A DNA stretch of 64,000 bases. It comes from Syngnathus acus. Lineage: Eukaryota > Chordata > Actinopteri > Syngnathiformes > Syngnathidae. The stretch lies in NCBI RefSeq assembly GCF_901709675.1, contig NC_051105.1, positions 4,085,104 through 4,149,103 on the forward strand. The letters are read 5' to 3'. Positions 40,046-52,469 of the stretch are shown piece after piece. The translations under genes were made by a program, and so were the position numbers. How positions within the stretch are numbered: position 1 is the first letter of the stretch; every line of letters begins with the position of its first letter. The notes under the pieces are model-generated. The model saw only the letters and a list, made by a program, of their open reading frames with translations, was not told the DNA's origin and did no database searches.

Positions 40046-40197
40046 GGATTAAAAATTGGACCGACCCAGGACGTTGGGTCAATTCGACCCAACTTTGGGT
40101 TGTTTTGCTAAAAAAAAAAAAAAAAAGCCAACCCAATTTGTTGTATTGTTTTGTATAAATAAATGAGTTATGTGCAAAATGGTCCAATTTTTAACCC
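40046..40197. mobile_element. Small MITE with perfect 14-bp inverted ends
   Basis: TTAAAAATTGGACC at 40049-40062 is the exact reverse complement of GGTCCAATTTTTAA at 40181-40194. Extending outward gives TGGATTAAAAATTGGACC against TGGGTTAAAAATTGGACC, one mismatch in 18. The interior is made of GGGTCAATTCGACCC and GTTGGGT words plus an A run of about 17. There is no ORF. It is a non-autonomous hairpin-like repeat of a type scattered in fish genomes. Confidence 0.7.
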
Positions 40198-40737
40198 ACA
40201 TTGAGTTGTTTTCAAGCCAGCATTTTTATGGGTGTAGAAAAAAAACATTGGGAATGTCAATCATCATTCATTTGATTTTTGCTGTTATTTGTATATGTTG
40301 ACTATTAATTGTCCTAGATATTCCAGGTGTTTCATCTAAATAACGTGCAAGTGAGGATGCTACTTCTGCTTAGCTCAAACACCGTTTAAATTACGTAAAA
40401 TGTTAGCATTCAAACACATATCCTTCCTTTGAGTGGCTTTTAAGCTGTGTGTGGGCCCCACACATGCATAGGCCGCTCCATAGAGGGCCACATTGGGCCT
40501 TTTCAATTTTCAATGCAAGGAATATAGAATAAGCGCTTTGATTGATGATGTACAGTTTGGATGTTTCTCCACCAGGTTCTGCTGCACAATCACGCAACTG
40601 CTTTGTCCTCAAGTGGATAAGAATTAAAGGTGAGAATCACTTTGAATGAATGTCAGTTGGAAAATACATCGAGACAATCATGGGTTTTCAGTGTCGTAGT
40701 AATGTGACAGATGCAAGTATTGCCTTCCGTACTGATA

Positions 40738-41862
40738 TTTATTAATGCTTTTTGTATTATTTTTTTTATATCGTAAATTGAATTTTAAACATCAAGGTTC
40801 AAGACAGTCATTACCCCCCATTTTCATATCTTTTAAATACATGTACAAATGGCACCATGCACCTCAACAAAAGAGACACATCACTAATATTTTAAAAAAG
40901 TAATAATAATTTTTTTAAAAAAGACATGCGAGGGATTTTTTTTTTCTCAAAAAAACTGAACATTTCACATTACACAGCCTATTCAAGTCAGTCTTTTTAC
41001 AGGACAAAAAATTCTCTTAATAAAAAAAAAAAATTAAGCAAATTAAATTTGAAAAAATATATAACAAAAGTTACAAAAATATCAGCAGGGTACTACCACA
41101 AAAACTGGTATTATTATCATCATTATTTCTTTGGTGCTTCTGTAATTTCAGTACAACATTGAAACCAGCAAATAAATTACAATGTACAAAAAAAAGACAT
41201 ATTCTTCTAGAGTAGCAATAAAAACTACAACATTCACAAACATGAGTACACTCACATATGTACAATTCCAACCAAGTCTGTCAGTGTATTTTTTAGGGTC
41301 CCCGGGGACTTTTGTTGTTGCATAAAATATAGACTTAAATACCTCTTAAATAATACAAAAAAAACATCCAAAACACAGCAAGAACCCTTGAGACGTATTT
41401 TGTTATCAAAATAATAATAAAATATATATATTTTTTGTTTTGTTTTGTAGGCAGATGATAGCTCATAAAATTAAAAAAAAGCAAATTATGTTTCCACGCT
41501 AAATCTGGGGTGAGAAATCAGCGGCTAATGGGCTGTTTTTGATACGTGAGATCATTTCCAAGCAATTTATAAAATGTCAGGACAATAATGAATAATGAAC
41601 ATTAGTTTGATCATATTTTTCCATAAATTTTGAATGGCCCTTGAGGAGTTCAATTATAAAAGGGCAATGATGAATGAAATTGTTGACCCAACCCTGCACT
41701 AAATGGACGGCAGGACACTTGTTGATGGAATCGGAATTATTAGCTCTAATTTGCATATTAAAACCCAAAAGTGTTACTTTGAAGGAAGCTGGTTTTGGAA
41801 CTGCATCCGCTTTGATTGAGTGTTTTTTTTTCTATTTTGTGTCCCATCCCCAGGGATGGTAA
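40738..41862 (-). other. zic5: Probable ZIC5 3' UTR and 3' conserved block
   Basis: AT-rich non-coding DNA after the ZIC5 stop. A minus-strand AATAAA (plus TTTATT) is present at 40738-40743, which would give a 3' UTR of about 1.1 kb; other variants are possible. The part nearest the gene, 41500-41800, is non-repetitive, contains an octamer and looks conserved. The extent of the transcript is inferred. Confidence 0.4.
41749..41756 (-). promoter_or_regulatory. POU octamer 3' of ZIC5
   Basis: ATTTGCAT, the inverse of ATGCAAAT, is embedded in AGCTCTAATTTGCATATTAA, about 110 bp beyond the ZIC5 stop. Neighbouring TAAT cores give it the look of an enhancer or conserved UTR element. Function is inferred. 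Confidence 0.3.
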
Positions 41863-42335
41863 TTATAGCATCGTCCTGGGGTCTGAGTCTCTAAACGAGT
41901 CCTCATCTTCAGACTCTGAGGTGGGCACATCACTGGAGGGGGAGTGCAGGCTGTGTTGCTGCTGGTGTTGCTGGTGTTGGTGGTGCACCCCCCCTCCGCT
42001 GCCTTGACACACGTACCACTCGTTCAGGTTGGTCACCTGCGGGGAGAGGCTTGCGGAGCGGTTCCGCTGCGGGGAGAGGGGCTCCCCGAGCGGATTGCTG
42101 GTGGCGGAGGAGGGGATGTATGTGGTCGTGTTGTTGGGAGGTGGCGGGGAGCTCTTGCAATGCACCTTCATGTGTTTGCGCAGGGAGCTTGGGTGCGTGT
42201 AGGACTTGTCGCACCCGCGGACCTTGCAGTAGTAGGGCTTATCGGACGTGTGCACGTGCGAGTGCTTCTTCCGGTCGCTGCTGTTGGCGAACTTCCGGTC
42301 GCAGCCTTCAAACTCGCACTTGAAGGGCTTCTCAC
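41863..42335 (-). CDS. zic5: ZIC5 exon 2: fingers 4-5 and C terminus
   Basis: This exon follows the acceptor CATTAAG and completes the split Gly of the finger 3-4 linker TGEKPF. It encodes finger 4 (C364, C369, H382, H386) and finger 5 (C394, C399, H412, H416), then a Ser/Pro-rich tail. [10 protein letters not shown] is followed by a His/Gln-rich stretch and an acidic end, [18 protein letters not shown], then TAA. The EWYV motif closes ZIC2, but ZIC5 continues past it into an acidic tail, as in human ZIC5. There is no intron after finger 5, unlike ZIC2; this two-exon layout is typical of ZIC5. Confidence 0.97.
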
Positions 42336-43007
42336 CTTAATGACAACAGACACAGTCAGAGAACTTTTGAAGGCAACATCTTGAACGCACAAATGCACCC
42401 ACCCCTTAACCCCCTCCTCACATGTGCAATGTATGTTTTAGAGCGTGAACACGTGTAACATGCCTTAAGGCCTCGTGGTTACATGTGTGAGGAGGAGGAG
42501 GAGTTGAGTTGTTTTATGAAGCTTGGAGTGCTGCATGCATACTTAGAAACACATGCGCTGCATACTACATCTTGCACATGCGCATTGCCACTAAAAATTT
42601 TTTTTTAGATTTTTAACATGGATAATTAACCCCCCAAAAACTTTTTACGGGGTCTAAAGCGTTTCAGGCAGATTTTTTCTTTTTTTTTTTTAAACTTAAA
42701 AGCATACTCTCAGGTTCTGTTTATTATTCAACAGACCTTCAAAGTCACCTGCGGCAAAACTATATCGACCCACACGTCGAGCAGTGCGAAAAATTGCATT
42801 AAAACAAATGATGCGCAAATGTTTTAGTTTAATGTTTAGGGCTAATGATTCATTTTTCGTCCTGTTTGTCTTAAGTTTGAATCAATTTCCTAGTTCCGAT
42901 TCGAATAGAGCGTACTTTTCGCTTCTGGTGCGCGTAATTACGCGCGTCGACACCGTAATTTCACATACTGATCATGTTTTTCCCGATTTAAGAGTGGATT
43001 CACTGAC
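42336..43007 (-). other. zic5: ZIC5 intron 1
   Basis: A 672-bp intron, donor CAG|GTCAGT and acceptor CATTAAG, the latter with a poor pyrimidine tract. It interrupts the Gly codon in the linker between fingers 3 and 4, the same place as ZIC2 intron 1. Nothing else is seen in it. Confidence 0.9.
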
Positions 43008-44079
43008 CTGTGTGTGTCCTCTTGTGGATCTTCAAGTTCTCCGAGCGGGCAAACACTTTCCCGCAGCCCGGGAATGGGCACGGGAAGGGCTTCTCTCCGG
43101 TGTGCACTCGGATGTGGTTGATGAGTTTGTACTTGGCCTTGAACGCCTTCCCCTCCCGCGGGCACTCCTCCCAGAAGCAGACGTGCGAGCTCTGCTCCGG
43201 CCCGCCGACGTGCTCCACCGTGACGTGGTTGACCAGCTCGTGCATGGTGCTGTAGGTCTTGGAGCAGGGCTTCTTAGCACTCTGCAGCTCCGGCTCGACC
43301 CACTTGCAGATGAGCTCCTGCTTGATGGGCTGTCGCATGTAGCGCAGGAAGGCCCCCGCGGGCCCGTGGGCTGCGTTCACGTTGTTGTAGCCGTGCAGGG
43401 CGGAGGCTCCGTAGTGATCCTGCCGGGCCCCGAAGTGATCCGACCTACCGTAGAGGTCCCCCGGTAGACCCAGGCGCATCTGCCCATTGAGTGCGTGGTG
43501 GTGTGGGTGCGAGCCCGGGGACGCTTGCTCGTGGAGCCCCGAGAAGAGCGAGTGGGCCCCGCTGTCCGCGTGGCCGTACGCACCTGTTGGGGAGATGAAC
43601 ACGCCGTGGTGGTGATGGGGGGAGGCGGAGGACTGGTCGCCGAGAGCGTGCATGGCGGAGGCTGAGAGTTCTCTCCTGAGGATCAAGTCCCTGCTGCTTG
43701 AGTATCCCGGGTGGTGGTGGTGGTGGTGGTGGGCCACAGGGAAGCCCACGGTAGTCTGAGCCGGAGCGAAGGAGGCTGCGGTCGCCGCCGCAGCAGCAGC
43801 AGCCGCCGCCGCGGTCTGGGCTTCGTGGTGGCTCTGGATGTGCTGCGAGGGGCTGAGCTTGAGAGCACTGGTTTGTGCCATGTGCTCCGGTCCGAATGGA
43901 GTGAGTGCCACGCCGGGGTCGTTGGCCAGCTCCCCAGGGTGGAGGTGGGCATGGTGGGAGAGAGGGTGATGCCCCCCTAGCCCCGGGAAGCCTGTCATGT
44001 TCTGGTGAGGAAGGACTTGAGTGGCTGCCAAATCCGCTAATCTTAACGCGGGGTTCCTCTTGCTCAAAGGGGCTTCCAT
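43008..44079 (-). CDS. zic5: ZIC5 exon 1: N terminus and zinc fingers 1-3
   Basis: ZIC5 is a nuclear C2H2 transcription factor acting in dorsal neural tube, neural crest and midbrain growth. The start is fixed by [20 protein letters not shown], the ZIC5-type N terminus. Residues 90-99 form an alanine run and 117-123 a histidine run. The ZOC-like [16 protein letters not shown] (198-212) and [19 protein letters not shown] (242-260) precede the fingers. Finger 1 (C258 to H290) has the long ZIC-specific spacing, finger 2 spans C301-H326 and finger 3 C334-H356. With exon 2 the protein is 514 aa, shorter than human ZIC5 (about 660) mainly through fewer low-complexity runs. The gene is divergent from ZIC2 and probably co-regulated with it. 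Confidence 0.97.
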
Positions 44080-44172
44080 GACTACTCCATGCGCGCGCCC
44101 TCATGCACCACGCATGGAAATATGGATATAAGGGGCTCTAGAAGTTCTTTTGTCCGGCGTCTAACTCTGCTT

Positions 44173-44198
44173 CCCCCCCCCCCCCCCCCCCCCCCCCC
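44173..44198 (-). repeat. C26/G26 homopolymer in the ZIC5 5' region
   Basis: Twenty-six consecutive C on the plus strand, so a G run on the sense strand of ZIC5, 94-119 nt upstream of its ATG. It lies in the predicted 5' UTR or core promoter. Length is error-prone in sequencing and may be polymorphic. Confidence 0.85.
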
Positions 44199-44282
44199 TT
44201 ACTCTGTCCTCGAGCGATGGGCAGAACACACAACAGTTGGAGCACGCAGTGGGGGGACCCGCTTTAGAAATGCCACCGCGGG

Positions 44283-44330
44283 TATTGGACGGATTTGGGT
44301 GAGTGGCAGCCCGGCGGACGAGGCGATTGG
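44283..44330 (-). promoter_or_regulatory. zic5: ZIC5 promoter CCAAT boxes
   Basis: ATTGG at 44283-44287 and again at 44326-44330 reads CCAAT on the ZIC5 strand, roughly 205 and 250 nt before its ATG, in GC-rich DNA. CCAAT boxes without an obvious TATA box are common in CpG-island promoters of developmental genes. The transcription start is not resolved. Confidence 0.45.
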
Positions 44331-44669
44331 CTGAAGTTCAGCCGAGGGGCCCAGCGGGGGTCCGCCCCCCCACCCCACTCCTCCTCCACACGCCGTCCAC
44401 GCCGCACTACTAAAAGTTGGGTCTCGCAAAGTTGCAGGTTGCACTCGGGTTTGGTTGCGATCACGTCCGAAAGCCTCTTGAACGCTTCTCCTCTCGGCTA
44501 CGAGGTCGCTTTCATATGCTGGATAATAAACCGCTGGTGCAGGACGCAAAGCGAAATCATGTATTTTTTGGGGGGGTAATTTACAGTGTATCAATACGGT
44601 TTACACACTTTAGACATAGTTTATATGAACATTACACTAATTAACTGCCTAATTAAATGTTGAACATGT

Positions 44670-44935
44670 TCTTCCATTGTATGCGAATTTAGGCTTGTCC
44701 CATCAGGGGTCGCCACAGCAAGTCTCTCGCGTGAATTGTTTGGCACAGTTTTTACGTCCGGCGTCCTTCCTGACACAACCCACTTATTTTGTTGAATGCA
44801 TGTTTTTATCCGCACTTGAATCGGCAGTGCAGGTAATGGGCATTGGCCGGGAATCGAACCCACACCGCTTAAGAACGGAAGCACCCTCCTGTTTACGCGA
44901 AGCACAGAACTGTAGATTGTAGGCTTCCACGTCAT
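44670..44935 (-). repeat. tRNA-derived fish SINE
   Basis: On the minus strand there is a tRNA B-box word, GGGTTCGATTCCC (near 44850), followed by the body GTGTCAGGAAGGACGCCGG and CTGTGGCGACCCCTGATGGG and a tail near 44690. These body motifs are familiar from a SINE family dispersed in percomorph genomes. The flanks share only ATTGTA, so the duplication is old or decayed. It is the only clear mobile element between ZIC5 and ZIC2. Confidence 0.7.
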
Positions 44936-45089
44936 CCTTATGGGTCTATTTTTATTTTTCCATTAATCCTTTTATTTTTAAGAGCATAATGCATAGCAAT
45001 TATAACCTTTAGTCTCTTTATTGGTGCACTGTCCAAGACATCAATATCATTTCAATTCCAATTCCGTGCGCGCGCGCGTGCGTGTGTTT

Positions 45090-45330
45090 CGCCCTGTCAA
45101 CTGCTATTTACCATCAACTTGGAGTATAACCAGCACACGCATATAGTCCTTGCGTTGCACCAGCCAACTGAGCTGAAGTTCACAGACGGATCACACACGC
45201 ACGCACTTTGATTTGTTCCCCGTTTGACAGCCGGCAGAGGATCTGTCACTCAAATGTCTTCATTGGCATCTATGACATGTTTGTTGCGCTGAATTAAACA
45301 GGAGCTATTGTCCAAAGTAACCACTATGTG
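45090..45330. promoter_or_regulatory. Candidate shared ZIC enhancer
   Basis: A non-repetitive block about 1 kb upstream of ZIC5 carrying CTTTGATT (45206-45213), which fits a TCF/LEF site, plus GAATTAAAC and the SOX-type CTATTGTCC. A second TCF-like word, TTCAAAG, is at 45609-45615. Wnt/TCF control of the zic2a-zic5 pair is reported in zebrafish; that this block is the responsible element is inference. Confidence 0.35.
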
Positions 45331-46399
45331 TATTTTATGAAAAGATGTGCGTGTCGAGGAGTACACAATTCACTTGGAATAAGTAAATAATAATAATAAG
45401 TATTAATAATAATAATATTATTATTATAATGAAATACTTTGCTGTGAAGTCAACATTCCTTTAAAAGAGCCCCACACGCACACATACAAAAACACGAATT
45501 TCTCATCACAAATTGTTTTTTTTCCATATGCATGGAATTATAGTTCATTTGCGAACAGAAAGTGTGAGTGTGTCTGCAAAACATTTTTATCGTATTTGTC
45601 ATTTATAGTTCAAAGCAATCTTTTTGTGGGGCTGCAACATTTGGTCATAATGGTACCTATATGCATAATCAATATTTGCATGCAATTAATGTCAGTAAAA
45701 TTTGGAGTCACCTAGATTTGGTATAAATTCATTTTTAATGCTCAAATTTGGTACGAGTTTGTCAATGAGAAATTTTAGAAGCGTTGTGTCGGGGTTGCAA
45801 GGCATACTAAAAATCGGGAAGCAACTGGAAGGCAAAGCATTATCAGCCGCCCTCATCCCCCATGAAATATTAATCGTGAAAATACATTAACAATTTAAAT
45901 TAAGTTGCCTGTATTAAAATCTATGATTCCTCATTTATTCACAAGACTAATTTATATTGCCATATACATATCGTGTGAGCAACAAACATGATGGCTCATA
46001 AGGGGTACTATCGGAGTGTGGTGGGGATATCTTGCACCCCCCCAAAAAAAACAAAAGTCTCTTTGTGACAAACAGGCTCATTTTACAGCAAGGAGTCAAG
46101 AGGGCAGCATATGTGGTCTTAAGGGGGTCAGAGTTCAAACATCCATGAAACCACAAGGTCACGTCAAACCCACCAGTCACCTTCCTGGCGAGGCAACATA
46201 TTGATATTGTCACATAGTATTAGAAGACCCTTGGGGCCGAAAGTGGGAGGAGGGGGTTGCCTCCTTCATAATGTGTGATTTATCATTTTCAAACCTGTTG
46301 GAATGAGACATTCCAAACTAACCCTTGCAATTCTCTCCCGCATTTTTTTTTTATTCATTCCCCCCCCCCCAACACACACACTTTATCCCATCCATGCAG

Positions 46400-46645
46400 A
46401 TCAAGCCAGGCAAGGGAAAGAAAGAAGTTCTTCTATAAGAGATCGGCGGACCTGACTTTGAACTTGGATCAGCTCCTCCGTTTCCCGCCGTGCTGCCTGA
46501 AATGGACTCAAGAAGGAGGAGAAGAGGAAGAATGCCCCAAATGCTGAGGCGGCACACTGGAGGCCGTGCGATGGGGAGGTACGGCATAACAAATGCCTAA
46601 AGTTCATTTTCGACGAGTGAACGGAGCAGCCGGAGGCACGAAAAC
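46400..46645 (+). other. Candidate non-coding exon upstream of ZIC2
   Basis: A long pyrimidine tract (T9, C10, then CTTTATCCCATCCATGCAG) ends at 46399, and a near-consensus donor AAC|GTAAGT begins at 46646, framing 246 nt of GC-richer sequence. Stops occur in all three frames before the donor, so it is not coding as a whole. It could be an alternative 5' UTR exon of ZIC2 or an exon of a long non-coding RNA. Confidence 0.3.
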
Positions 46646-48650
46646 GTAAGTTAACTTCCTTACTGAGCTTTCCAAGTGACAAGAAAAAAGGTCTGTTTGT
46701 ATGCTAGAGGTGGAATGATGCCAAATAGTGATCCCCAAGCCCCGTTTTGAATATTCTTGCTTTGTGGATTTTACTGGCAACTGACATAGTATGCTTAAAT
46801 GCTCGAATCGCTTTTATTAGCTTTACATGCCATTTCTGCTTTATAAAATACTTTGATATCCACTCTAATTGTATAAAAGCATATGTTACACTCTGAGACT
46901 ATGCGAGTTAAATGTTCTGAGGGCTTTTAGAGGTTTTATTTGCTTTCGGAATTGAATTGAAGGCCGAATCTAATTCTCATGCAGCTTGTAAAAAAGACCC
47001 ACGAGCCATACTTTGCCCACCCCTCTGTGATTTTTTTTTTTGGTTCCCAGATATGGTGCTTGACCTCACTGGTGGTTTGTTTTTAAGGGTTGTTCAAAGC
47101 ATCCAACACGACATGTCACCTCCATTATAGTGTGTGTGTGTGTGTGTGTTGTGTGGGGGGTGTCAATGTGAGAAATAGTGGAACATGTGGGGCAAAAAAA
47201 AAAAAAGAGCAAACAAACAAGCAGTAAGAGGCTGTGTTGTGTGGTTCGGTGGTTGCGGTCACTCACAACCACTGGAGTCCTTAAACGGTATTTAGATTTT
47301 ATTGATTTTTTTTAAGCAAACTGGATGTCAATTGATTTTGCACATAAATTATCGGCATGCATATAAACCCAACATAGCTAATTAGGCACTAGTTGCTTAT
47401 ATGATGGGAAGGGGAGGTATTTAATCCTTTATTTAAAAAAAAGTTTAGAATCAGAAGTTCAGAAGTCATCCGTTGTTTTAATTTTTCCTGATTTTTTTCC
47501 AAATATACTTGTTGCATGCCTTTAAACTTGACTGCATCATTGCAACATAATACGAAGAAATACAATCCTTTATTGTGACCTTTATTTTCTTTACAACACA
47601 GTCCCATTGCATCTTTATTCCTGATATTGTCGTGACATATATTGACAGATTGGTAAATTAATTAATAAGCAACATCAGGTTAAGGTTTTATTTACAATAT
47701 AGTCAAAATGCATCAGAAGCCATTGTTGAGAGATGGATAAAAGATCTAATCCCTTATTTTCATTGTTAACATTATTTCCATACAATGGCCCGGTGTCGCA
47801 CTTAATATTTAATCCTTATATTGTAATAGAGTAAATGCAGTCATACAAAAAATAAACACTCATATTTTTAGTATGACTGTAGATGCAATGCATGCAGTAA
47901 TTATGATTATATTTACAGTGTTGCCTAGCAGTCAAAATGCATCTTTTCTTTGAGCTAGTTTATTGTGTGCATTCAAAAAAATCCTGCACACCCAACTTTA
48001 TACTAAAACTAATTGCATTGTATTTAATAGCAGTGTAATAAATAAATAAATAAATACACTTTTTAGTGTTATCGTAACATGGACACGTAATCGGCATTTG
48101 CCTATTGCTCACCATTCTATTCATTGACTAGGGACGCAGCCAATGAGATGCAGTAGGTGTAATATACATGTATTAGATGTGTAATACATGTGTAACAGTC
48201 ATTTGCTGCATATAACTACTCCCTTGTCAGTATATAATATGCATTAACAACTTAAAACGAGCAATTTGTAGTTATTATTTATTTTCAATATGCTGTAGTC
48301 ACCGTGCATTCCAACATTTGAGTCACAGTGATGGGAGAAAAAAGGGTACATGAATTAGACTTTTTTTCCCCATTCATTTGCTCCTGTTTTCTCTTTGCAA
48401 TTCTTTTACCGTTTTAAAGACTTTTTTTTTTACTGTATCTCGCATGCGTAAAACATGGACTCGTCCCACTTTTCGTTTTATGTTCATAATAAGAAACAGC
48501 AACAGTTTCCACTAAAGATGCCGATGCAATGTATAAAAACACGCACCTCCTTTCTCTCTTTTACCCTACTGCCTTTCGCGAGCCCTCTTCTAAAAAAAAA
48601 AAAAAAAAAAAGTAGGCGGTAATTATTAGCGAAACAACGCCGCGTTACCT

Positions 48651-48694
48651 GCCATTGGAGGGCCACCTGGGATTGATGAGGCGCGGCGGCCAAT
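48651..48694 (+). promoter_or_regulatory. zic2a: ZIC2 promoter CCAAT boxes
   Basis: An inverted CCAAT (ATTGG, 48654-48658) and a forward CCAAT (48690-48694) lie 32 nt apart in a GC-rich stretch about 460-500 nt before the ZIC2 ATG. The region downstream is purine-rich and CpG-rich. The arrangement mirrors that in front of ZIC5. Confidence 0.5.
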
Positions 48695-48749
48695 GAGGCT
48701 GCGAGGAGCCCGTCAAGTGGCCCCAGTTAAAGGGGGCGTTAGAGGAGGA

Positions 48750-49152
48750 AGGGCCAGTACGCGGAGGAGCTTTTGGGACCCTCGGCGTGAGAAGAGACCC
48801 CGAGAGCGAACGAGACGCAGCGCACACCAAGCGAGTCGAGCGTGCGAGCAAGAAAGAGAGAGTAAGAGAGAGAGAGAAACAATTTTGTTGACGTTTGTAC
48901 TACTTTGATGACAAGGAAGAATTTGGACGCCCGAGAAGAGGCCGTTCCATTTGGATTTTTTTGCATCTTCATTAAACTTAAGCAGAAGTGAGTGTTTTGT
49001 TTGTTTTGTTGTTTGTTTTTGCGTGGAGCGCACCAGTCAGCTATGTGGTTTCCCACGCCGAGTGCGTGACAGTATCAGCTCTCTGTCGCTTCCTTCCGAA
49101 CAATTCCGTGCGTAATTTGGCGAGAGTGAGTTTAGCCCGTAGGCAAGGTGCC
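48750..49152 (+). other. zic2a: ZIC2 5' untranslated region (approximate)
   Basis: GC-rich then purine-rich (GA repeats at 48851-48881) sequence leading to the ZIC2 ATG. The ZIC2 frame is open upstream back to a GTG at 48988, but that part has no resemblance to ZIC proteins. A GTGAGTG at 48988 and a pyrimidine tract ending TTTAG at 49135 could frame a small 5' UTR intron. The left boundary is a guess. Confidence 0.4.
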
Positions 49153-50140
49153 ATGCTGCTGGACGCAGGCCACCAGTTCCCGGGTCTGGGCTCGTTCGCC
49201 CGCCACCACCCAGGGGCCGGAGACATGCAGGAGCGAGACCTGAGCCTGGCCCAGAACACGTTCGTGGACTCAGCCCATATGGGCGCCTTCAAACTCAACC
49301 ACGAGCTCTCCCCGCCGGGCCAGAGCTCCGCTTTCAGCAGCCAAGCGCCCGGCTACCCGGCGGCGGCTTTGGGCGCGCACGCCGCCCACGTCACGTCGTA
49401 CGCGGGCTCCCCGTTCAACTCCACCCGGGACTTTCTGTTTCGCAGCCGCGGCTTCGGTGAGAGTTCCCCGGCCGGAGGTCAGCATGCGCTCTTCGGCCCC
49501 GCGGCGGGCTCCCTGCACCCCACGCACCACCCTGCGGACACGCCGCAGGGCCACATCTTGTTCCCGGGCATCCACGAGCAACACGGGGCCCACGCGTCGG
49601 GCAACGTGCTCAATGGGCAGATGCGGCTCGGCTTAGCGGGGGAAGTGTTCGGCCGATCCGAGCAGTACCACCAGGTGTCCAGCCCCCGGGCCGACGCGTA
49701 CTCGGCGGCGCAGCTGCACAACCAGTACGGTTCCATGAACGTGAACATGGCCGCGCATCACCACCACCATCACCACCACCACCCGGGCGCCTTCTTCCGC
49801 TACATGCGGCAGCAGTGCATCAAGCAGGAGCTCATCTGCAAGTGGATCGAACCAGAGCAATTGAGCAACCCCAAGAAGTGCTGCAACAAGACGTTCAGCA
49901 CCATGCACGAGTTGGTCACGCACGTATCCGTGGAGCACGTCGGCGGGCCGGAGCAGACCAACCACATCTGCTTCTGGGAGGAGTGCCCGCGGGAGAGCAA
50001 GCCCTTCAAAGCCAAGTATAAGCTGGTCAACCACATCAGGGTGCACACGGGCGAGAAGCCCTTCCCGTGCCCCTTCCCCGGCTGCGGCAAAGTCTTTGCG
50101 CGCTCCGAGAACCTCAAGATCCACAAGCGCACGCACACAG
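49153..50140 (+). CDS. zic2a: ZIC2 exon 1: N terminus and zinc fingers 1-3
   Basis: ZIC2 is a nuclear C2H2 transcription factor needed for forebrain midline, neural tube and retinal axon development; human loss causes holoprosencephaly. The start is fixed by [10 protein letters not shown], matching human MLLDAGPQFP. Conserved blocks follow: [14 protein letters not shown] (41-54), the ZOC motif [15 protein letters not shown] (88-102), [20 protein letters not shown] (151-170), a nine-His run (202-210) and [16 protein letters not shown] (216-231). Finger 1 spans C229-H262, finger 2 C273-H298 and finger 3 C306-H328. The exon ends ACACAG|GTAATG inside the Gly of the TGEKPF linker. The full protein is 448 aa, versus about 530 in human. 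The zic2a label rests on linkage to zic5. Confidence 0.98.
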
Positions 50141-52274
<2,134 letters not shown>

Positions 52275-52469
52275 GTGCACGAGTCATCCCCGCCCGCTTC
52301 TGACTCCTCGCCAGCAGCCAGCTCGGGCTACGAGTCCTCCACCCCGCCGGGCTTGGTGTCGCCCACCACCGAGACCCAAAGCAACACCACACTGTCTCCG
52401 TCCTCGGTCGTGCACAGCAACACCAACCACAGCGGCCTCTCGTCCAATTTCAGTGAATGGTATGTGTAG
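52275..52469 (+). CDS. zic2a: ZIC2 exon 3: C terminus
   Basis: The last exon, 64 codons plus TAG (52467-52469). It starts VHESSPP, continues with the conserved [20 protein letters not shown] and ends [13 protein letters not shown]. The final EWYV is shared by ZIC proteins. The long Ala and Gly/Ser runs of human ZIC2, including the alanine tract whose expansion causes holoprosencephaly, are absent; only SVVHSNTN occupies that place. Confidence 0.98.
   Translation: MHESSPPASDSSPAASSGYESSTPPGLVSPTTETQSNTTLSPSSVVHSNTNHSGLSSNFSEWYV

Larger units (their letters stand above)
28401..40737. other. Intergenic region between CLYBL and ZIC5 3' end
   Basis: Twelve kilobases without a supported gene. They contain simple-sequence runs, a decayed repeat at 36480-36800, a MITE at 40046-40197, a C-rich low-complexity part at 37780-38640, and blocks that look like conserved enhancers (30021-30450 and 34405-34780 are the clearest). 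Gene-poor DNA with conserved islands is usual around ZIC clusters. Confidence 0.6.
44936..48640. other. Shared ZIC5-ZIC2 regulatory interval
   Basis: The bulk of the 5.07 kb between the two divergent ATGs. It is mostly AT-rich, with one dense block at 45090-45330, an octamer ATTTGCAT at 45674-45681, an alternating CG/TG tract at 45066-45087, a TG microsatellite at 47131-47149 and an exon-like segment at 46400-46645. In zebrafish the zic2a-zic5 pair is known to be co-expressed under Wnt control, so shared enhancers are expected here. Confidence 0.55.

Noticed and set aside
44840-44865. tRNA gene suggested by a B-box word
   Set aside because: No cloverleaf or A box at correct spacing; it is the head of a SINE.
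48988-49152. In-frame N-terminal extension of ZIC2
   Set aside because: It begins with GTG, has no ZIC similarity and lies before the well-conserved MLLDAG start; it is 5' UTR or intron.
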